A stretch of DNA of 64,000 nt from Methanobacterium sp. (GTDB taxonomy: Archaea > Methanobacteriota > Methanobacteria > Methanobacteriales > Methanobacteriaceae). How positions within the stretch are numbered: the stretch's first letter is position 1; each line of letters starts with the position of its first letter. Below the pieces are notes generated by a model. The model ran no database searches, was not told the DNA's origin, and saw only the letters and a list, made by a program, of their open reading frames with translations. Shown here one piece after another: positions 53,195-62,939 of this stretch. The stretch is from contig JAVSLW010000024.1 in assembly GCA_039666455.1 (NCBI GenBank), positions 1 through 64,000 of the forward strand, given 5' to 3'. Both the position numbers and the translations under genes were made by a program.

Positions 53195-54559
53195 TTAGCC
53201 CAGGGCACTTTTAGTTAGATTTAAGGCAAACTGGGGACAGGCTGCAGTGTGCGTATGTATATAACTTGCAACAGTCTTCTTTTTCATCAGTCCATCCATT
53301 TCATTGGTAATCCCCTTTCCTCTAAGTATTTTAAAGGCAAATTGGGGCTTAGCTCCATTTAACAAAACTTGAGAGTAGTGAAATTCATGTCCTCTAAACT
53401 GTTCACCCTTTTTTGTAATTATATTATCACGATTTGCTTCTGCAATAACATAGCTTAAGCCCTGGACTTTTTCAGTCATCTTTGAGTCATAACTAAAGAC
53501 ACCGCACATTTTTTTGCCATTTATGGAGTTTGTAAGGTACATAAGACCTCCACACTCACCATAAATTGGATTGTCGTCCTGGTAGAATTTAAGGACACTT
53601 CTTCTCATGGATTCATTGCTTTCAAGTTCTTTTGCAAATATTTCAGGATATCCCCCACCAATATAGAGTGCATCCACATCAGGGATTTCTTCATCCTTAA
53701 GAGGACTGAAATGAATTACATCAGCATTATTTGCTTTTAGAGCCTCTAAGTTTTCAATATAATAGAAATTAAATGCGTCATCCATGGGAACTCCAATTTT
53801 AACTTTTTTCCTGTTTTCAGCAAGCCATGTATCTTCCCTTCCACCTGGAAGCTTTTCTGCATTCTTCATTATTGAAATAAGAGTATCAAGATCAATATTT
53901 TCCCTGACCATTTCTCCCCATTTTTCGATATAGTTCAATAGATTCTCACGCTCTAAAGCAGGAACAAGACCTAAATGCCTTTGTTCTACTGCAGTTGTCT
54001 CATCCCTTTGAATGCCTCCAATTACAGGTGTTTTTGCAAGTGTTTCCACCGCTTCTTTCGTTTTAAGGTAATGTCTTTTATTTTTTACCAGGTTTAAAAT
54101 TACCCCTTCTATCTTAACAGCAGGATCAAGTGCCTTAAATCCAATTACAATTGCTGCAGCACTTTTAACAAGGCTTCTGGCATTGATTATAAGTATTACA
54201 GGAGCATCAAGTGCCTTTGCAACAGATGCTGTGCTTCCAACATCTCCAGTAGGACTGATTCCTTCATAAAGTCCTCTTACACCTTCAATTATGCCAAAAT
54301 CAGCCTTTGAAGCACCAAACTGTTTGAGGGTTTTAATACCTCTTTCAAATGCTGTTCTAATCTGTCCATGAGACATAAAAAACGAATCGAGATTCCTGGA
54401 GTTATTTCCGGTTGCAAGGGTGTGATATGATGGATCTATGTAGTCAGGCCCTACTTTATATGGCTGTACTCTCCACTCTTCGGATAATGCCTTCATTATC
54501 CCTGTTGCAATGGTTGTTTTTCCTACTGCACTTCCTGTTCCAGCTAAGACTATTCTCAT
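53195..54559 (-). CDS. cfbB: Ni-sirohydrochlorin / cobyrinate a,c-diamide synthase
   Basis: 454 aa CbiA/CfbB family. The P-loop-like GTGSAVGKTTIATGIM opens the dethiobiotin-synthase-like domain, and YKVGPDYIDPSYH follows. The C-terminal class I-like glutaminase has YIGGGYPEIFAKEL and the nucleophile in YGECGGLMYL. It amidates the a and c side chains of Ni-sirohydrochlorin (coenzyme F430) or cobyrinate (cobamide); the methanogen enzyme may do both. cbiJ at 16083 belongs to the corrin branch. Confidence 0.88.
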   Translation of the reverse strand: MRIVLAGTGSAVGKTTIATGIMKALSEEWRVQPYKVGPDYIDPSYHTLATGNNSRNLDSFFMSHGQIRTAFERGIKTLKQFGASKADFGIIEGVRGLYEGISPTGDVGSTASVAKALDAPVILIINARSLVKSAAAIVIGFKALDPAVKIEGVILNLVKNKRHYLKTKEAVETLAKTPVIGGIQRDETTAVEQRHLGLVPALERENLLNYIEKWGEMVRENIDLDTLISIMKNAEKLPGGREDTWLAENRKKVKIGVPMDDAFNFYYIENLEALKANNADVIHFSPLKDEEIPDVDALYIGGGYPEIFAKELESNESMRRSVLKFYQDDNPIYGECGGLMYLTNSINGKKMCGVFSYDSKMTEKVQGLSYVIAEANRDNIITKKGEQFRGHEFHYSQVLLNGAKPQFAFKILRGKGITNEMDGLMKKKTVASYIHTHTAACPQFALNLTKSALG

Positions 54560-54629
54560 AAATATAGTAGGATGGGATGTTATTTAAAAATTTAGTTGGA
54601 TTACCAGACTATGAATGATGATTTACTAT

Positions 54630-56432
54630 TTAAAATGCATCTCCACCTCCACCTCCAAAGCCTCCACCTACATCACCCACTCCACCAAAATCGCCTCCAC
54701 CAGAAGATGATGATGCAGCGCTCATTCCAGTGTCAAATGATGATGATAGTAATGCATAGCCTCCATAGTAATGGAAGAGGTAAATATCACTGCCTTCCAG
54801 TTGATCTTTTGGAAGATATAGTTCCATTGCTTTTCTAACAGCATCTGCAGCGCCAAGAGCTGTGGCATAGACTAAATATTTATTCCAAATTGCAACCGAT
54901 TCTGGAGGGTATTCCTTGATTAAACTGAAATCCTGGATATATTTTTTAAAATTATGCCACTTAGCATCGTATTCTTTACCATATGTTGTCCATCGACCAC
55001 CTGCCTTTTCTGGAAGAACCAGTGAAATTATGGATACAGATCCCAGAATAATGGAAGAAATCAAAGCCAGACTTGCCGCTGGAATTGGATCAAACATTGT
55101 GACAAAGAATATTACCACTGCTGCAATTAGCCCAAAAACATTGAAAATTTTTAGATAGGTATCTCCTTTCTTTATGAAAATCTTCTTCATTTCTCCGCTA
55201 TCTAAGAACTTATTTTTTTATATTATCCTTCCAGTTGTTGTAGGTATCTCTAAGTGCATTAGAACGATCTGATAAACTCGCAGAAATATCATCCATAGAT
55301 ATGATGCCATCTTCTTCATATCCCTGGAGGAAGTTTAAAATGTCTAATTCAAAGTCTTTGAGCTTCGACGAATTTTTATTTTGATTAACCTCCAGGAATA
55401 TTGATCCTGATAATCCAAGTTCTTCTTTTCCAGACAGTTCATTCTTTAAAAGTAGATATTTTCGCTTGATTAAATCCATTATAGTGGCTTTAAACCCATC
55501 CATATCAGGAATCCCGATCTTTTTTGGAAATCCTGGTCCACAAATTGCATTTACAATTGCGGGAGGATCATAAGTAGGTATATCCCTTTCATATTCAGTC
55601 TGTAATCAATTTTCGGTTCTCTACCAAACTTTAAATAAATAATTAAAGGTACAAAACACGCTAAAATTAATAAAACTGCTAATATTGAGTAAAGATTTGT
55701 TTTGAAGTTTATTTGATTTTGATAGTTATTCTGAGTGGCTTCTATTTGACTTAAACCATTTTGATTTATGATAATTCCATTTACAGGATTTGCAGCGAAC
55801 TGATTTTTTGGTATAACTGCTCTTAATTCAAAAAAGTCACCTGAAGGAATATTTTTACTGATTACCTGGAGATCATTACCATTCCAGCTCGAATTTTGGG
55901 CAAAATATGGAGGATTAAGCCAGTATTTTACGCCGTCACGGGATTTAAAATGTATAACAGCATTCATTTGCCCAATATCTACAGACCAGCCTTCACCTAC
56001 CAGTTTATACTGTAATTCAGCAATATCATTGTAAAATTTTATTGTGTGAGTAAAGTCGTATTCAATGGTAACATTAACATCCCTATCAGAAATTGGAGTG
56101 GTTTTTTGCGGATCAGAGTATAAATAAACTTTAATTTGCTTTGTATTACCATCATCAATCAAATTAAAAGTTGAGTATGCTCCCTGTGTTGATACTTTCA
56201 CGTTTTGCAGCTGTTGATTACCAGTTACAGGTATATTCCTGTTTATTCCGTTATAAGTACCTGTAAAAGAATAATGGATTGTTTCCCTAACATGTAGTGT
56301 TCCATCATCCCGCAGGTAGAGATCAGAATTAATTAAAGGTATTGAATAGCTTCGATCACCTGCAAAAGCTGCTCCTCCTGAAAAAATGAATAGAAATAGT
56401 AAAATTAAGGGAATAAAATGCTTCTTATCCAT
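54630..56432 (-). pseudogene. DUF2207 membrane protein gene with two frameshifts
   Basis: Three fragments join into one DUF2207 protein of about 600 aa. Fragment 1 (from 56432) has a signal peptide and the extracellular DUF2207 domain (SDLYLRDDGTLHVRETIHYS), then a membrane helix (LLILACFVPLIIYLKFGREP). One base is missing near 55600, after which the expected ERDIPTYDPPAIVNAICG is readable in the next frame. Fragment 2 ends at a run of seven A (55213-55219), where one extra base again shifts the frame. Fragment 3 holds two membrane helices and the Gly-rich end (GGGFGGGGGDAF) typical of the family. lemA lies upstream, the usual partner. The changes could be sequence errors. Confidence 0.75.
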
Positions 56433-56488
56433 ATTATCACTTCATAAATTTTTTATTTATGTAGTTGGGAAATCTGTGATTCTTTCAC

Positions 56489-57037
56489 CTAAAATTCAAC
56501 TTTTGGAACAGAACGTTCAGCTTCTGCAACTTCAAAGAACTCAGCCTCTTTGAAGTTAAACTGTTTGGCAAATATGTTGCTTGGAAACATCTGGACTTTG
56601 TTGTACATTAATACCGTATCGTTGTAAAACTGCCTGGAATATGCTATTTTGTCTTCTGTTTGAGATAGTTGCTGCTGCAGATCCAGAAAGTTTTCATTGG
56701 CTTTTAAGTCAGGATAATTTTCAGCGACTGCAAAAAGACTTTTTAAAGCACCTGTTAGCATGTTATTGGCTTCGGCACTTTCTTGAACTGTTTGAGCATT
56801 TAACAAGCTTGAACGGGCCCTGGTAACATTTTCAAAAACGCCTCTTTCATGCTTGGCATATCCTTTAACTGTTTCAACAAGGTTAGGTATAAGATCTGCC
56901 CTTCTTTTTAGTTGAACATCTATACCATGCATTTTTAACTCTGTTACGTAAATCAAACTATTGTATATAGCAATCGACAAAACTGCTAAAATGATTAAAA
57001 TAACCAGAATGATTCCTGAAATTATATACGTCACCAT
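56489..57037 (-). CDS. lemA: LemA family protein
   Basis: 182 aa from ATG 57035-57037, with GGTG at good spacing; a GTG at 57046 would add three residues. An N-terminal membrane helix (ISGIILVILIILAVLSIAIY) is followed by the helical LemA domain: QLKRRADLIPNLVETVKGYAKHE, NYPDLKANENFLDLQQQLSQTEDKIAYSRQFYN. LemA proteins form coiled helical bundles of unknown function, commonly beside DUF2207, as here. Confidence 0.92.
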   Translation of the reverse strand: MVTYIISGIILVILIILAVLSIAIYNSLIYVTELKMHGIDVQLKRRADLIPNLVETVKGYAKHERGVFENVTRARSSLLNAQTVQESAEANNMLTGALKSLFAVAENYPDLKANENFLDLQQQLSQTEDKIAYSRQFYNDTVLMYNKVQMFPSNIFAKQFNFKEAEFFEVAEAERSVPKVEF

Positions 57038-57251
57038 TTTAGACACCGTTTAAAATGATGCTTCTTTTACTATATATAGGTTGGTAAAAACTATTAAACC
57101 ATGAAATAAATCCTTTCTGGTTTAAAAACCTTTAAAAGTGTGGATTCATATTGAAATTATTTTTCATGCCATTTAAATATAATTACTTCCTCTTTTTAAT
57201 TAATTCTGTAAAACAAAAAATTAATTTATCATGCGATAAATAAAAATAACC

Positions 57252-58358
57252 ATGAATCTGGAAAAACTCAGGGTCCTTGGAGAGTCTGCAAAATATGACC
57301 TGTGTAACTACGTGAGTGGTAACAATGCAGAAGGTAAAATACCTGGAGTTTATAACAGTACTTCACCAGGCAGGCGATGCATGCCTCTGTTTAAAGTGTT
57401 GATGACCAATAAATGCTCTAATGACTGTAAATACTGTATGAACAGTACTAAATTAGAGGGTTATGAATATGGGCCAGAAGAACTATCAAAGCTATTTTTA
57501 GATTATTACAATAAAAGGTATGTTGAAGGATTATTTTTAAGTTCAGGAATTGATGGAAGTATCGATTCTTCGATGGAAAGAGAGATCGATGTTGCAAGAA
57601 TATTAAGAGATTATGGATATGAAGGCTATATTCACCTTAAAATAATTCCAGGAACCTCTTTTGACCTTATAAAAAGAGCTATGCAGCTTGCAGATAGGGT
57701 AAGTGTTAATATAGAATCTGCAACTCCTGAGGGATTAGAAGAAATTACTTCAACCAAAAATTTTAAAATCGATATATTAAGGCGTATGAAATGGATTAAA
57801 AAACTCTCTAAAAAAGACGAAAGTTTAGCTCATTCAGGTCAAACAACTCAATTTATTGTGGGGGCCACCGATGAAACCGATGAAGAAATTCTTAAAAGAA
57901 CAAAATGGCTTAAAGATAAATATGAAATAAGGAGAAGTTATTTCAGTGCCTTTAATCCACTTAAAGATACTCCACTTGAACACCGTTTAGAACCCCATCC
58001 TATGAGAACTGTTCGGCTTTACCAGGCTGATTTTTTACTTAATTCTTATAAATTCAGCCTTGATGAGCTTGTTTTTGATGAAAATGGAAATATTGAAACA
58101 GGAATAGATCCAAAATACTCCTTTGCCATGAACAACAGGGATTTATTCCCTGTAGATATAAATGAATCATCTTTTGATGAACTTATAAGAGTTCCAGGAA
58201 TTGGGAAGACTTCATCCCGGCGCATTGTAACCCTCAGAAAACACGGTGTGAAAATTAATAAATTAGATGAGCTCAGTAAATTAGGGGTTGCTGTAAAGCG
58301 TGCAGAACCTTTCATTAAGATTAATAAATCTTATCAAAGTACTTTAGAAGGGTTTTAA
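57252..58358 (+). CDS. Putative DNA modification/repair radical SAM protein (TIGR03916-like)
   Basis: 368 aa. The radical SAM cluster is TNKCSNDCKYCMNS (CxxxCxxC near residue 55), and the barrel continues with GLFLSSGIDGS and HLKIIPGTSFDLI. The C-terminus holds a helix-hairpin-helix motif, FDELIRVPGIGKTSSRRIVTLRKHG, which binds DNA non-specifically. In bacteria relatives accompany a TIGR03915 partner; none is adjacent here. The substrate is unknown. Confidence 0.85.
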   Translation: MNLEKLRVLGESAKYDLCNYVSGNNAEGKIPGVYNSTSPGRRCMPLFKVLMTNKCSNDCKYCMNSTKLEGYEYGPEELSKLFLDYYNKRYVEGLFLSSGIDGSIDSSMEREIDVARILRDYGYEGYIHLKIIPGTSFDLIKRAMQLADRVSVNIESATPEGLEEITSTKNFKIDILRRMKWIKKLSKKDESLAHSGQTTQFIVGATDETDEEILKRTKWLKDKYEIRRSYFSAFNPLKDTPLEHRLEPHPMRTVRLYQADFLLNSYKFSLDELVFDENGNIETGIDPKYSFAMNNRDLFPVDINESSFDELIRVPGIGKTSSRRIVTLRKHGVKINKLDELSKLGVAVKRAEPFIKINKSYQSTLEGF

Positions 58359-58365
58359 TCCTATT

Positions 58366-58490
58366 TATAAGTTATAACTTATATCTTTTAAGTTACAAGT
58401 TAGATGTTAAAACTTATAACTGAATAAGTTATAACTAATAACTTCTAAGTTATAAGAAATTACTTATAAGTGATAAAGAATAAGTTATAA
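58366..58490. repeat. Cluster of TAAGTTATAACTTA-type palindromes (centromere-like)
   Basis: At least six elements in 125 nt. TATAAGTTATAACTTATA is at 58366-58383 (perfect, 18 bp), two direct AAGTTA half-sites at 58390-58402, AACTTATAAC at 58411-58420, AGTTATAACT at 58427-58436, AAGTTATAAG at 58447-58456, ACTTATAAGT at 58462-58471, and AAGTTATAA at 58482-58490. They lie just downstream of the ParB-like gene. A single perfect copy also lies upstream of parA (59711). Repeated sites at both ends of a ParA operon resemble a partition site and operator. Confidence 0.7.
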
Positions 58491-58544
58491 TCCTCTTCAG
58501 GTCTTTGAACAGAATAATAGTTGATGCCCTAACTTAGTCCGGGA

Positions 58545-58907
58545 CTAAATATGTTCCTCAAACAGCTCCCAAATTTCAGGATACTTTTTTTTTACTGCAT
58601 TTTCAATTAAAATAGACGCTTCACTGCTAATACTAAATTCAGGCTCAGTTTTTCTTAAGTACCTTAAGACTGCGGCAGATTTCGCAGACCAAAGTGAAAT
58701 ACGTGGATTTTTCTTTATTTCTTCTATTATTTCTTCTACAATCTTATTATTTAAATTCAAAGCTTTATCTTTAGCTATCTTTTTATCAATTTCTTTACCA
58801 GTAGCAGCACTTTCAGATTCGGTCTTAGACTTTTTAACATGTTTTTTACTGATTAAAGCATCGAGACCTCTTCCAAGAGCACTATTTTGTTTGTTTTCAG
58901 GACTCAT
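58545..58907 (-). CDS. Short ParB-like partner protein with ParA-interaction motif
   Basis: 120 aa. The N-terminus reads NSALGRGLDALISKK (residues 8-22), the signature of ParB/Spo0J proteins through which they stimulate ParA. A Lys/Glu-rich linker follows. The C-terminal ~50 residues (ISLWSAKSAAVLRYLRKTEP and EASILIENAVKKKYPEIWE) look like a small helical domain. The usual ParB CTPase domain and HTH are absent, and length is less than half of a normal ParB. It overlaps parA by 11 nt (coupled translation). It probably binds the nearby palindromes, or acts as an adaptor to another DNA-binding protein. No named family recognised. Confidence 0.75.
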   Translation of the reverse strand: MSPENKQNSALGRGLDALISKKHVKKSKTESESAATGKEIDKKIAKDKALNLNNKIVEEIIEEIKKNPRISLWSAKSAAVLRYLRKTEPEFSISSEASILIENAVKKKYPEIWELFEEHI

Positions 58908-59679
58908 TATTCTCCTCCATTTTTAATATTTCCTTTGCTAAATCTCTGTATGCTTCAGAACCCTTACACTCTTCATCATAAAGAATACATGGTTTCCCAT
59001 GACTTGGAGCTTCAGCAAGCTTAACATTACGAGGTATGGTTGTTTTAAAGATATTTTCTTTATCCTCAAAGTACTCAATAACATTACTGTAAACTTCTCT
59101 TCCAAGCCTTGTTCTTGAATCATAAAGTGTGAGTAAAATTCCTTTAATTCTTGAGGGACTGTTAAGACGATTTTTAACAAGTCCCATAGCTTCTATTAAA
59201 TCTGCTATTCCCTCAAGTGCATAAAATTCTGCCTGAATTGGAATAATAACACTGTCTGAAGCTACCAGTGAGTTAATGGTTAGTATGCCCAGAGATGGGG
59301 GTACATCAATGAAAATGTAATCATAATACTCTTTAACAGGTTTTAGTTTTTCTTTAAGTATTGAATGAAATCCTATTTCACCACTTAATTCAATTTCAGC
59401 CCCGCTTAAAGCTATGTTACTTGGAACTATATCCAGATTCTCAACCCCTGTAGACATTATAGCTTCTAAAACAGGGTTTTTTCCAGTTAAAGTAGTGTAT
59501 ATACTCTTTTTAAGCTCATTCTTCTCTATTCCAAAGCTTGTAGTGGCATTACCCTGAGGATCAATGTCTACAATCAAAATTTTCCGTTTATTTATAGCTA
59601 ATGCTGTTGAAAGATTCACAGCTGTCGTGGTTTTACCACAGCCTCCCTTCTGATTCAATATTGCGATTATTTCAACCAT
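58897..59679 (-). CDS. ParA/Soj-type partition ATPase
   Basis: 260 aa. The deviant Walker A is NQKGGCGKTTTAVNL (Lys before the GxGK), then VDIDPQGNATTSFG for switch I/A', and the Walker B-like YIFIDVPPSLGIL. It has no N-terminal HTH, so it is a chromosomal type (Soj-like, ParA Ib/small) ATPase. It would work by ATP-dependent DNA binding with release stimulated by the ParB-like partner. ATG lies behind GGAGG; a perfect palindrome is 32 nt upstream. Confidence 0.92.
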   Translation of the reverse strand: MVEIIAILNQKGGCGKTTTAVNLSTALAINKRKILIVDIDPQGNATTSFGIEKNELKKSIYTTLTGKNPVLEAIMSTGVENLDIVPSNIALSGAEIELSGEIGFHSILKEKLKPVKEYYDYIFIDVPPSLGILTINSLVASDSVIIPIQAEFYALEGIADLIEAMGLVKNRLNSPSRIKGILLTLYDSRTRLGREVYSNVIEYFEDKENIFKTTIPRNVKLAEAPSHGKPCILYDEECKGSEAYRDLAKEILKMEENNES

Positions 59680-59710
59680 TTTAAGCCTCCTTCAGTTTAC
59701 TTATAAATTT

Positions 59711-59724
59711 TAAGTTATAACTTA
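59711..59724. promoter_or_regulatory. Palindrome TAAGTTATAACTTA upstream of parA
   Basis: Perfect 14-bp palindrome identical in its core to the cluster at 58366-58490. Located 32 nt upstream of the parA start, it could be a promoter operator giving autoregulation by the ParA/ParB-like pair. Confidence 0.65.
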
Positions 59725-59778
59725 TAATATTTAAAATTTCTAAGCAGCAAAAAAAGGGTTTGAATACTCTTTTTAGCC

Positions 59779-61728
59779 TTATGTAGATCCTATAGTGAAG
59801 TAAAAAGCTGATCCTCTGCCCAATTCTGATTCAACCCAGATACGGCCTCCATGGCACTCTACAATTCTTTTTGAGATTGCAAGACCAATACCTGCGCCTC
59901 TGTATTCATCTATGGTGTGAAGGCGTTTAAAAACTTCAAATATTCTATCCCGGTACTGAGGTTCTATTCCAATACCATTATCAGACACGCTGAAGATATA
60001 TTTACCTTCATCATCTTTTTTACATGATATATGGATTTTTGGTGGAACATCTTCTTTTTTGAATTTGATGGCATTTCCAATGAGATTCTGGAAAAGTTGA
60101 ATGAACTGTGTTTCATCAGCAGTCACCAGTGGAAGTTTATCATGGGTAATCTGGGCCTTATTTTTTTCAATTGTAGGTTGAAGATTAGATAAAACTGTAT
60201 TCAGGATTTTTTCACTATTTACCTGTTTTAATTCATATCTTTGAGCGCTTACTCTTGAATAATCAAGTAAACCCTGAATCATTTTTTTCATATGTTTAGC
60301 AGCATCCACTACAAAGTCGATGAACTCGTCAGCATCAGGATCAAGCCTGTTTTTATAGCGTATTTTCAGTAACTGGGCAAAACTTGCAATGGTGCGCAGC
60401 GGCTCCTGCAGGTCATGGGAAGTTATGTAGGCAAACTGCTGAAGTTCGTCACTGGTGTGCTTTAATTCCTCTACAGTTTCTTTTAATTTTTCTTCAGATT
60501 TTTTTTGTTCGGTTATATCTCTGTAAATAACAGATATCCCTGTAATTTCTCCTTCATAGTTTTTAACAGGAGATAATGTTAAAGAAACATCTACTTCTCT
60601 GCCATCTTTTCTTAGTCTTTTAGCCTCGTACTGGGATACAGCTTCGCCTTCTTTAACCTTTTTTAAAAGTTTGGAAGCATTTTTCCATTCAGAAGGGCCC
60701 ATCAAAATAGATTTATGTTTCCCTATAACTTCAGGAGCAGAGTAGCCGTAAATTTTTTGAGCTCCCCTGTTCCAGCTTGATATTATGTAGTTTAAATCCA
60801 TACTAATAATACCGTCCTCTGATGACTTCACTATATCTGCCAGTCTTTTAGTATTTTCCTCGGCTTCATAATGCTTATAATCAATTTCATTTAAAGAATT
60901 TAAACTAATTCCACTTAAAACGAGTGAAATGATAATTAAAGTAATTATAAGTACTGTAATTCCAAAATAAGTATCAATATTCATTATTTTCCCTAAAATA
61001 ATGAAATATCCAGTTAGCAGAGGAATAATAAAAACCATGGGTATTATTTTCCATGCAAGGGAACTTCCTGCCCCTGTTCCTGTAAATAAGCGCATTATGC
61101 TTTTATCTGGACGTGCAAATAGAATTGCAAGGGATATCAGTGTAAATATTACTGCTGCATAAACTGCAGTTCCTGCATAAATCATATAATAACCTGAAAC
61201 ACCATAAATATGGCACGTTAAAGCCAGTAAAGCCAGTATACCTACTACAACGCCTAAATACTGTGCTTGCCTGTGAACTTCTCTTTCAAGCAGTAAAATT
61301 GCTGTTCCAGCTAAAAACAGGTTCAATGCAGCAACAATTTCCATGCGATTGGGTGAAAGTGTATTGATAGCACCTGGAGCTTCCCTAAAGAACATCTGGT
61401 CTATGCCTAAATCAAGGGCAAAAAAGTACTGGATCAAAGTTAAAAACCCTGTTAAAAGCACAACAAACCCTGAAAATTGAATAATTTTCTGCTTACTCTT
61501 ATTAATTATTCTTGTTTGCAGTAAAAATAAAGAAATCCCAATTAAAATAAAACAAATGGCAAGATTGGATTTTACAGTTGAAAAAGCAGGTCCTGGACTT
61601 TTAAACAGAGGGATGTTGAAAGCCCAGCCTAAAATTATTATAAACCCGAAAATAGCAATTAAAACACTTAAAACTTTTGAATAATACTTTAATTTAGAAA
61701 TGGTCCTGCAATCAAGTTTTTTTACCAT
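59779..61728 (-). CDS. Membrane PAS sensor histidine kinase
   Basis: 649 aa from ATG 61726-61728; a TTG at 61737 would add three residues. About eight membrane helices fill the first ~285 residues (MASE-like sensory region). A PAS domain follows from about residue 294 (SSEDGIISMDLNYIISSWNRGA), then HisKA with the phospho-histidine in YITSHDLQEPLRTIASF (His438), and a HATPase with NLIGNAIKFK, DNGIGIEP and GAGIGLAISKR. It is the class that pairs with Rcp1-type receivers such as 7577-8020. The signal sensed is unknown. Confidence 0.9.
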   Translation of the reverse strand: MVKKLDCRTISKLKYYSKVLSVLIAIFGFIIILGWAFNIPLFKSPGPAFSTVKSNLAICFILIGISLFLLQTRIINKSKQKIIQFSGFVVLLTGFLTLIQYFFALDLGIDQMFFREAPGAINTLSPNRMEIVAALNLFLAGTAILLLEREVHRQAQYLGVVVGILALLALTCHIYGVSGYYMIYAGTAVYAAVIFTLISLAILFARPDKSIMRLFTGTGAGSSLAWKIIPMVFIIPLLTGYFIILGKIMNIDTYFGITVLIITLIIISLVLSGISLNSLNEIDYKHYEAEENTKRLADIVKSSEDGIISMDLNYIISSWNRGAQKIYGYSAPEVIGKHKSILMGPSEWKNASKLLKKVKEGEAVSQYEAKRLRKDGREVDVSLTLSPVKNYEGEITGISVIYRDITEQKKSEEKLKETVEELKHTSDELQQFAYITSHDLQEPLRTIASFAQLLKIRYKNRLDPDADEFIDFVVDAAKHMKKMIQGLLDYSRVSAQRYELKQVNSEKILNTVLSNLQPTIEKNKAQITHDKLPLVTADETQFIQLFQNLIGNAIKFKKEDVPPKIHISCKKDDEGKYIFSVSDNGIGIEPQYRDRIFEVFKRLHTIDEYRGAGIGLAISKRIVECHGGRIWVESELGRGSAFYFTIGST

Positions 61729-61737
61729 AAATATCAA

Positions 61738-62138
61738 TACTAATTTTTTTTATCAGGCATAGAATACTTTAAAGTATTGATTTTTTTTTCTCTTAGTCTG
61801 TTAGCTGATTTTTGGTATATAACTACTTTAAAGCACTGGTTTAGAGATTTTTACGGTCCGGTTTTGTAAAGTTGTAAATCAGACAGATTATATTGGATTT
61901 TCAGGTATATAAAGGTATTTTATGCATAAGATATTTAAAAACTGTAAAATCCTCGTATAATAGGAGCCACCATGCAGAAAGGTGTACTGTGCTGGTTAGA
62001 CAGCCACAGTATTTCACCCTGGTTAGAATAATGCCTGTAATGATTGAAGATGACATGAGTTAAGTTATGTGGATACGTAATAATAAATTTACTGTTTTTA
62101 ATATTAAATTAGTATATATTCAGAAATTTTCCAATTAT
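61738..62138. other. Intergenic spacer ahead of the hisF remnant
   Basis: About 400 nt. Nothing convincing as a gene. T-rich runs near 61745-61795 and a short GC-richer patch at 61965-62035 (AGGAGCCACCATGC...) are seen; a short plus-strand frame there stops quickly. No RNA recognised. Confidence 0.35.
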
Positions 62139-62441
62139 TCAGGTCATTCTTGCTGCAAGCGCTGCATCAGCATAACCCACAGTAACCTTTATCAGTTTCA
62201 ACTATAAATTTGTCATTATTTTCTGTTGTGGCTTCAATAACGTGTTTCATTGTTTCCCTGCGTTTGTGGGATGCTGTGATGTCTAAAAACACGATTTAAT
62301 CGGCTCCCTCTTCGTAGTAGCGAGTTGCAAGGTCGACTGGCTCTCCAGCATAATCTGCTTGAATTCAACCCCTTTAACAACCCGCCCGTGGGGCACGTTT
62401 AAATCGCAGTTAAGACACGGTATGATTCTTTTTGTAAGCAT
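62139..62441 (-). pseudogene. hisF: Internally deleted hisF copy
   Basis: Reading from ATG 62441 gives MLTKRIIPCLNCDLNVPHGR and VVKGVEFKQI, the conserved start of imidazole-glycerol-phosphate synthase HisF, then frameshifts. In other frames VFLDITASHKRRETM, NNDKFIVETDKGYC and TVGYADAALAA follow, all known from HisF. The last two match the real hisF at 63398, but about 240 nt between them are missing, with TTACTG at the deletion joint in both source positions. It is a dead partial duplicate. Confidence 0.85.
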
Positions 62442-62642
62442 TTATAATTCCTCATAATTCAAAGTGCTATTTAATACTTTAAATATAATTATCCTTTTTT
62501 AAAGAATGTTTTTAAATCTGTCTTTTTTAATTATGAAGTGACTATCTGTAAAATATGTATTTTCTGTGATTATACTGGGATTTAAAGTAATCAAAGATTC
62601 AACATATCCTTAAAGAATGGGAGAAAAAAGAGGTAATGAAAG

Positions 62643-62939
62643 ATGAAAACGCTTGAAGAAATAAAAAATATCTTAAGGGAACAAAAAAACGAACTTAAGG
62701 AAAGGTATGGTGTTAAAAAAATAGGTATTTTTGGCTCTTTTGCAAGAGGTGAGCAGAAGGAAATAAGCGATGTTGATATTTTAGTTGAATTTGAAAGACC
62801 AATAGGTCTTAGGTTTTTTGAGCTTGCCGATTATATCGAGGAGATATTGGGAATAAATGTTGACTTGCTTACACCAAATTCTTTGAAGCAAAAACCTTTA
62901 CTTTGGCAAAGCGCAGCGGAGAATCTGCTTTATGTCTAA
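62643..62939 (+). CDS. mntA: MNT-domain nucleotidyltransferase (MntA-type antitoxin)
   Basis: 98 aa. The minimal nucleotidyltransferase motif is IGIFGSFARGEQKEISDVDILVEF: GSFARG and the DVD pair are intact. Such proteins AMPylate or neutralise HEPN toxins. The HEPN gene follows with an 8-nt overlap but is broken. Start ATG behind GAGG. Confidence 0.88.
   Translation: MKTLEEIKNILREQKNELKERYGVKKIGIFGSFARGEQKEISDVDILVEFERPIGLRFFELADYIEEILGINVDLLTPNSLKQKPLLWQSAAENLLYV

Noticed and set aside
58366..58490. CRISPR array
   Set aside because: The repeats are short palindromes without regular 30-40 nt unique spacers.
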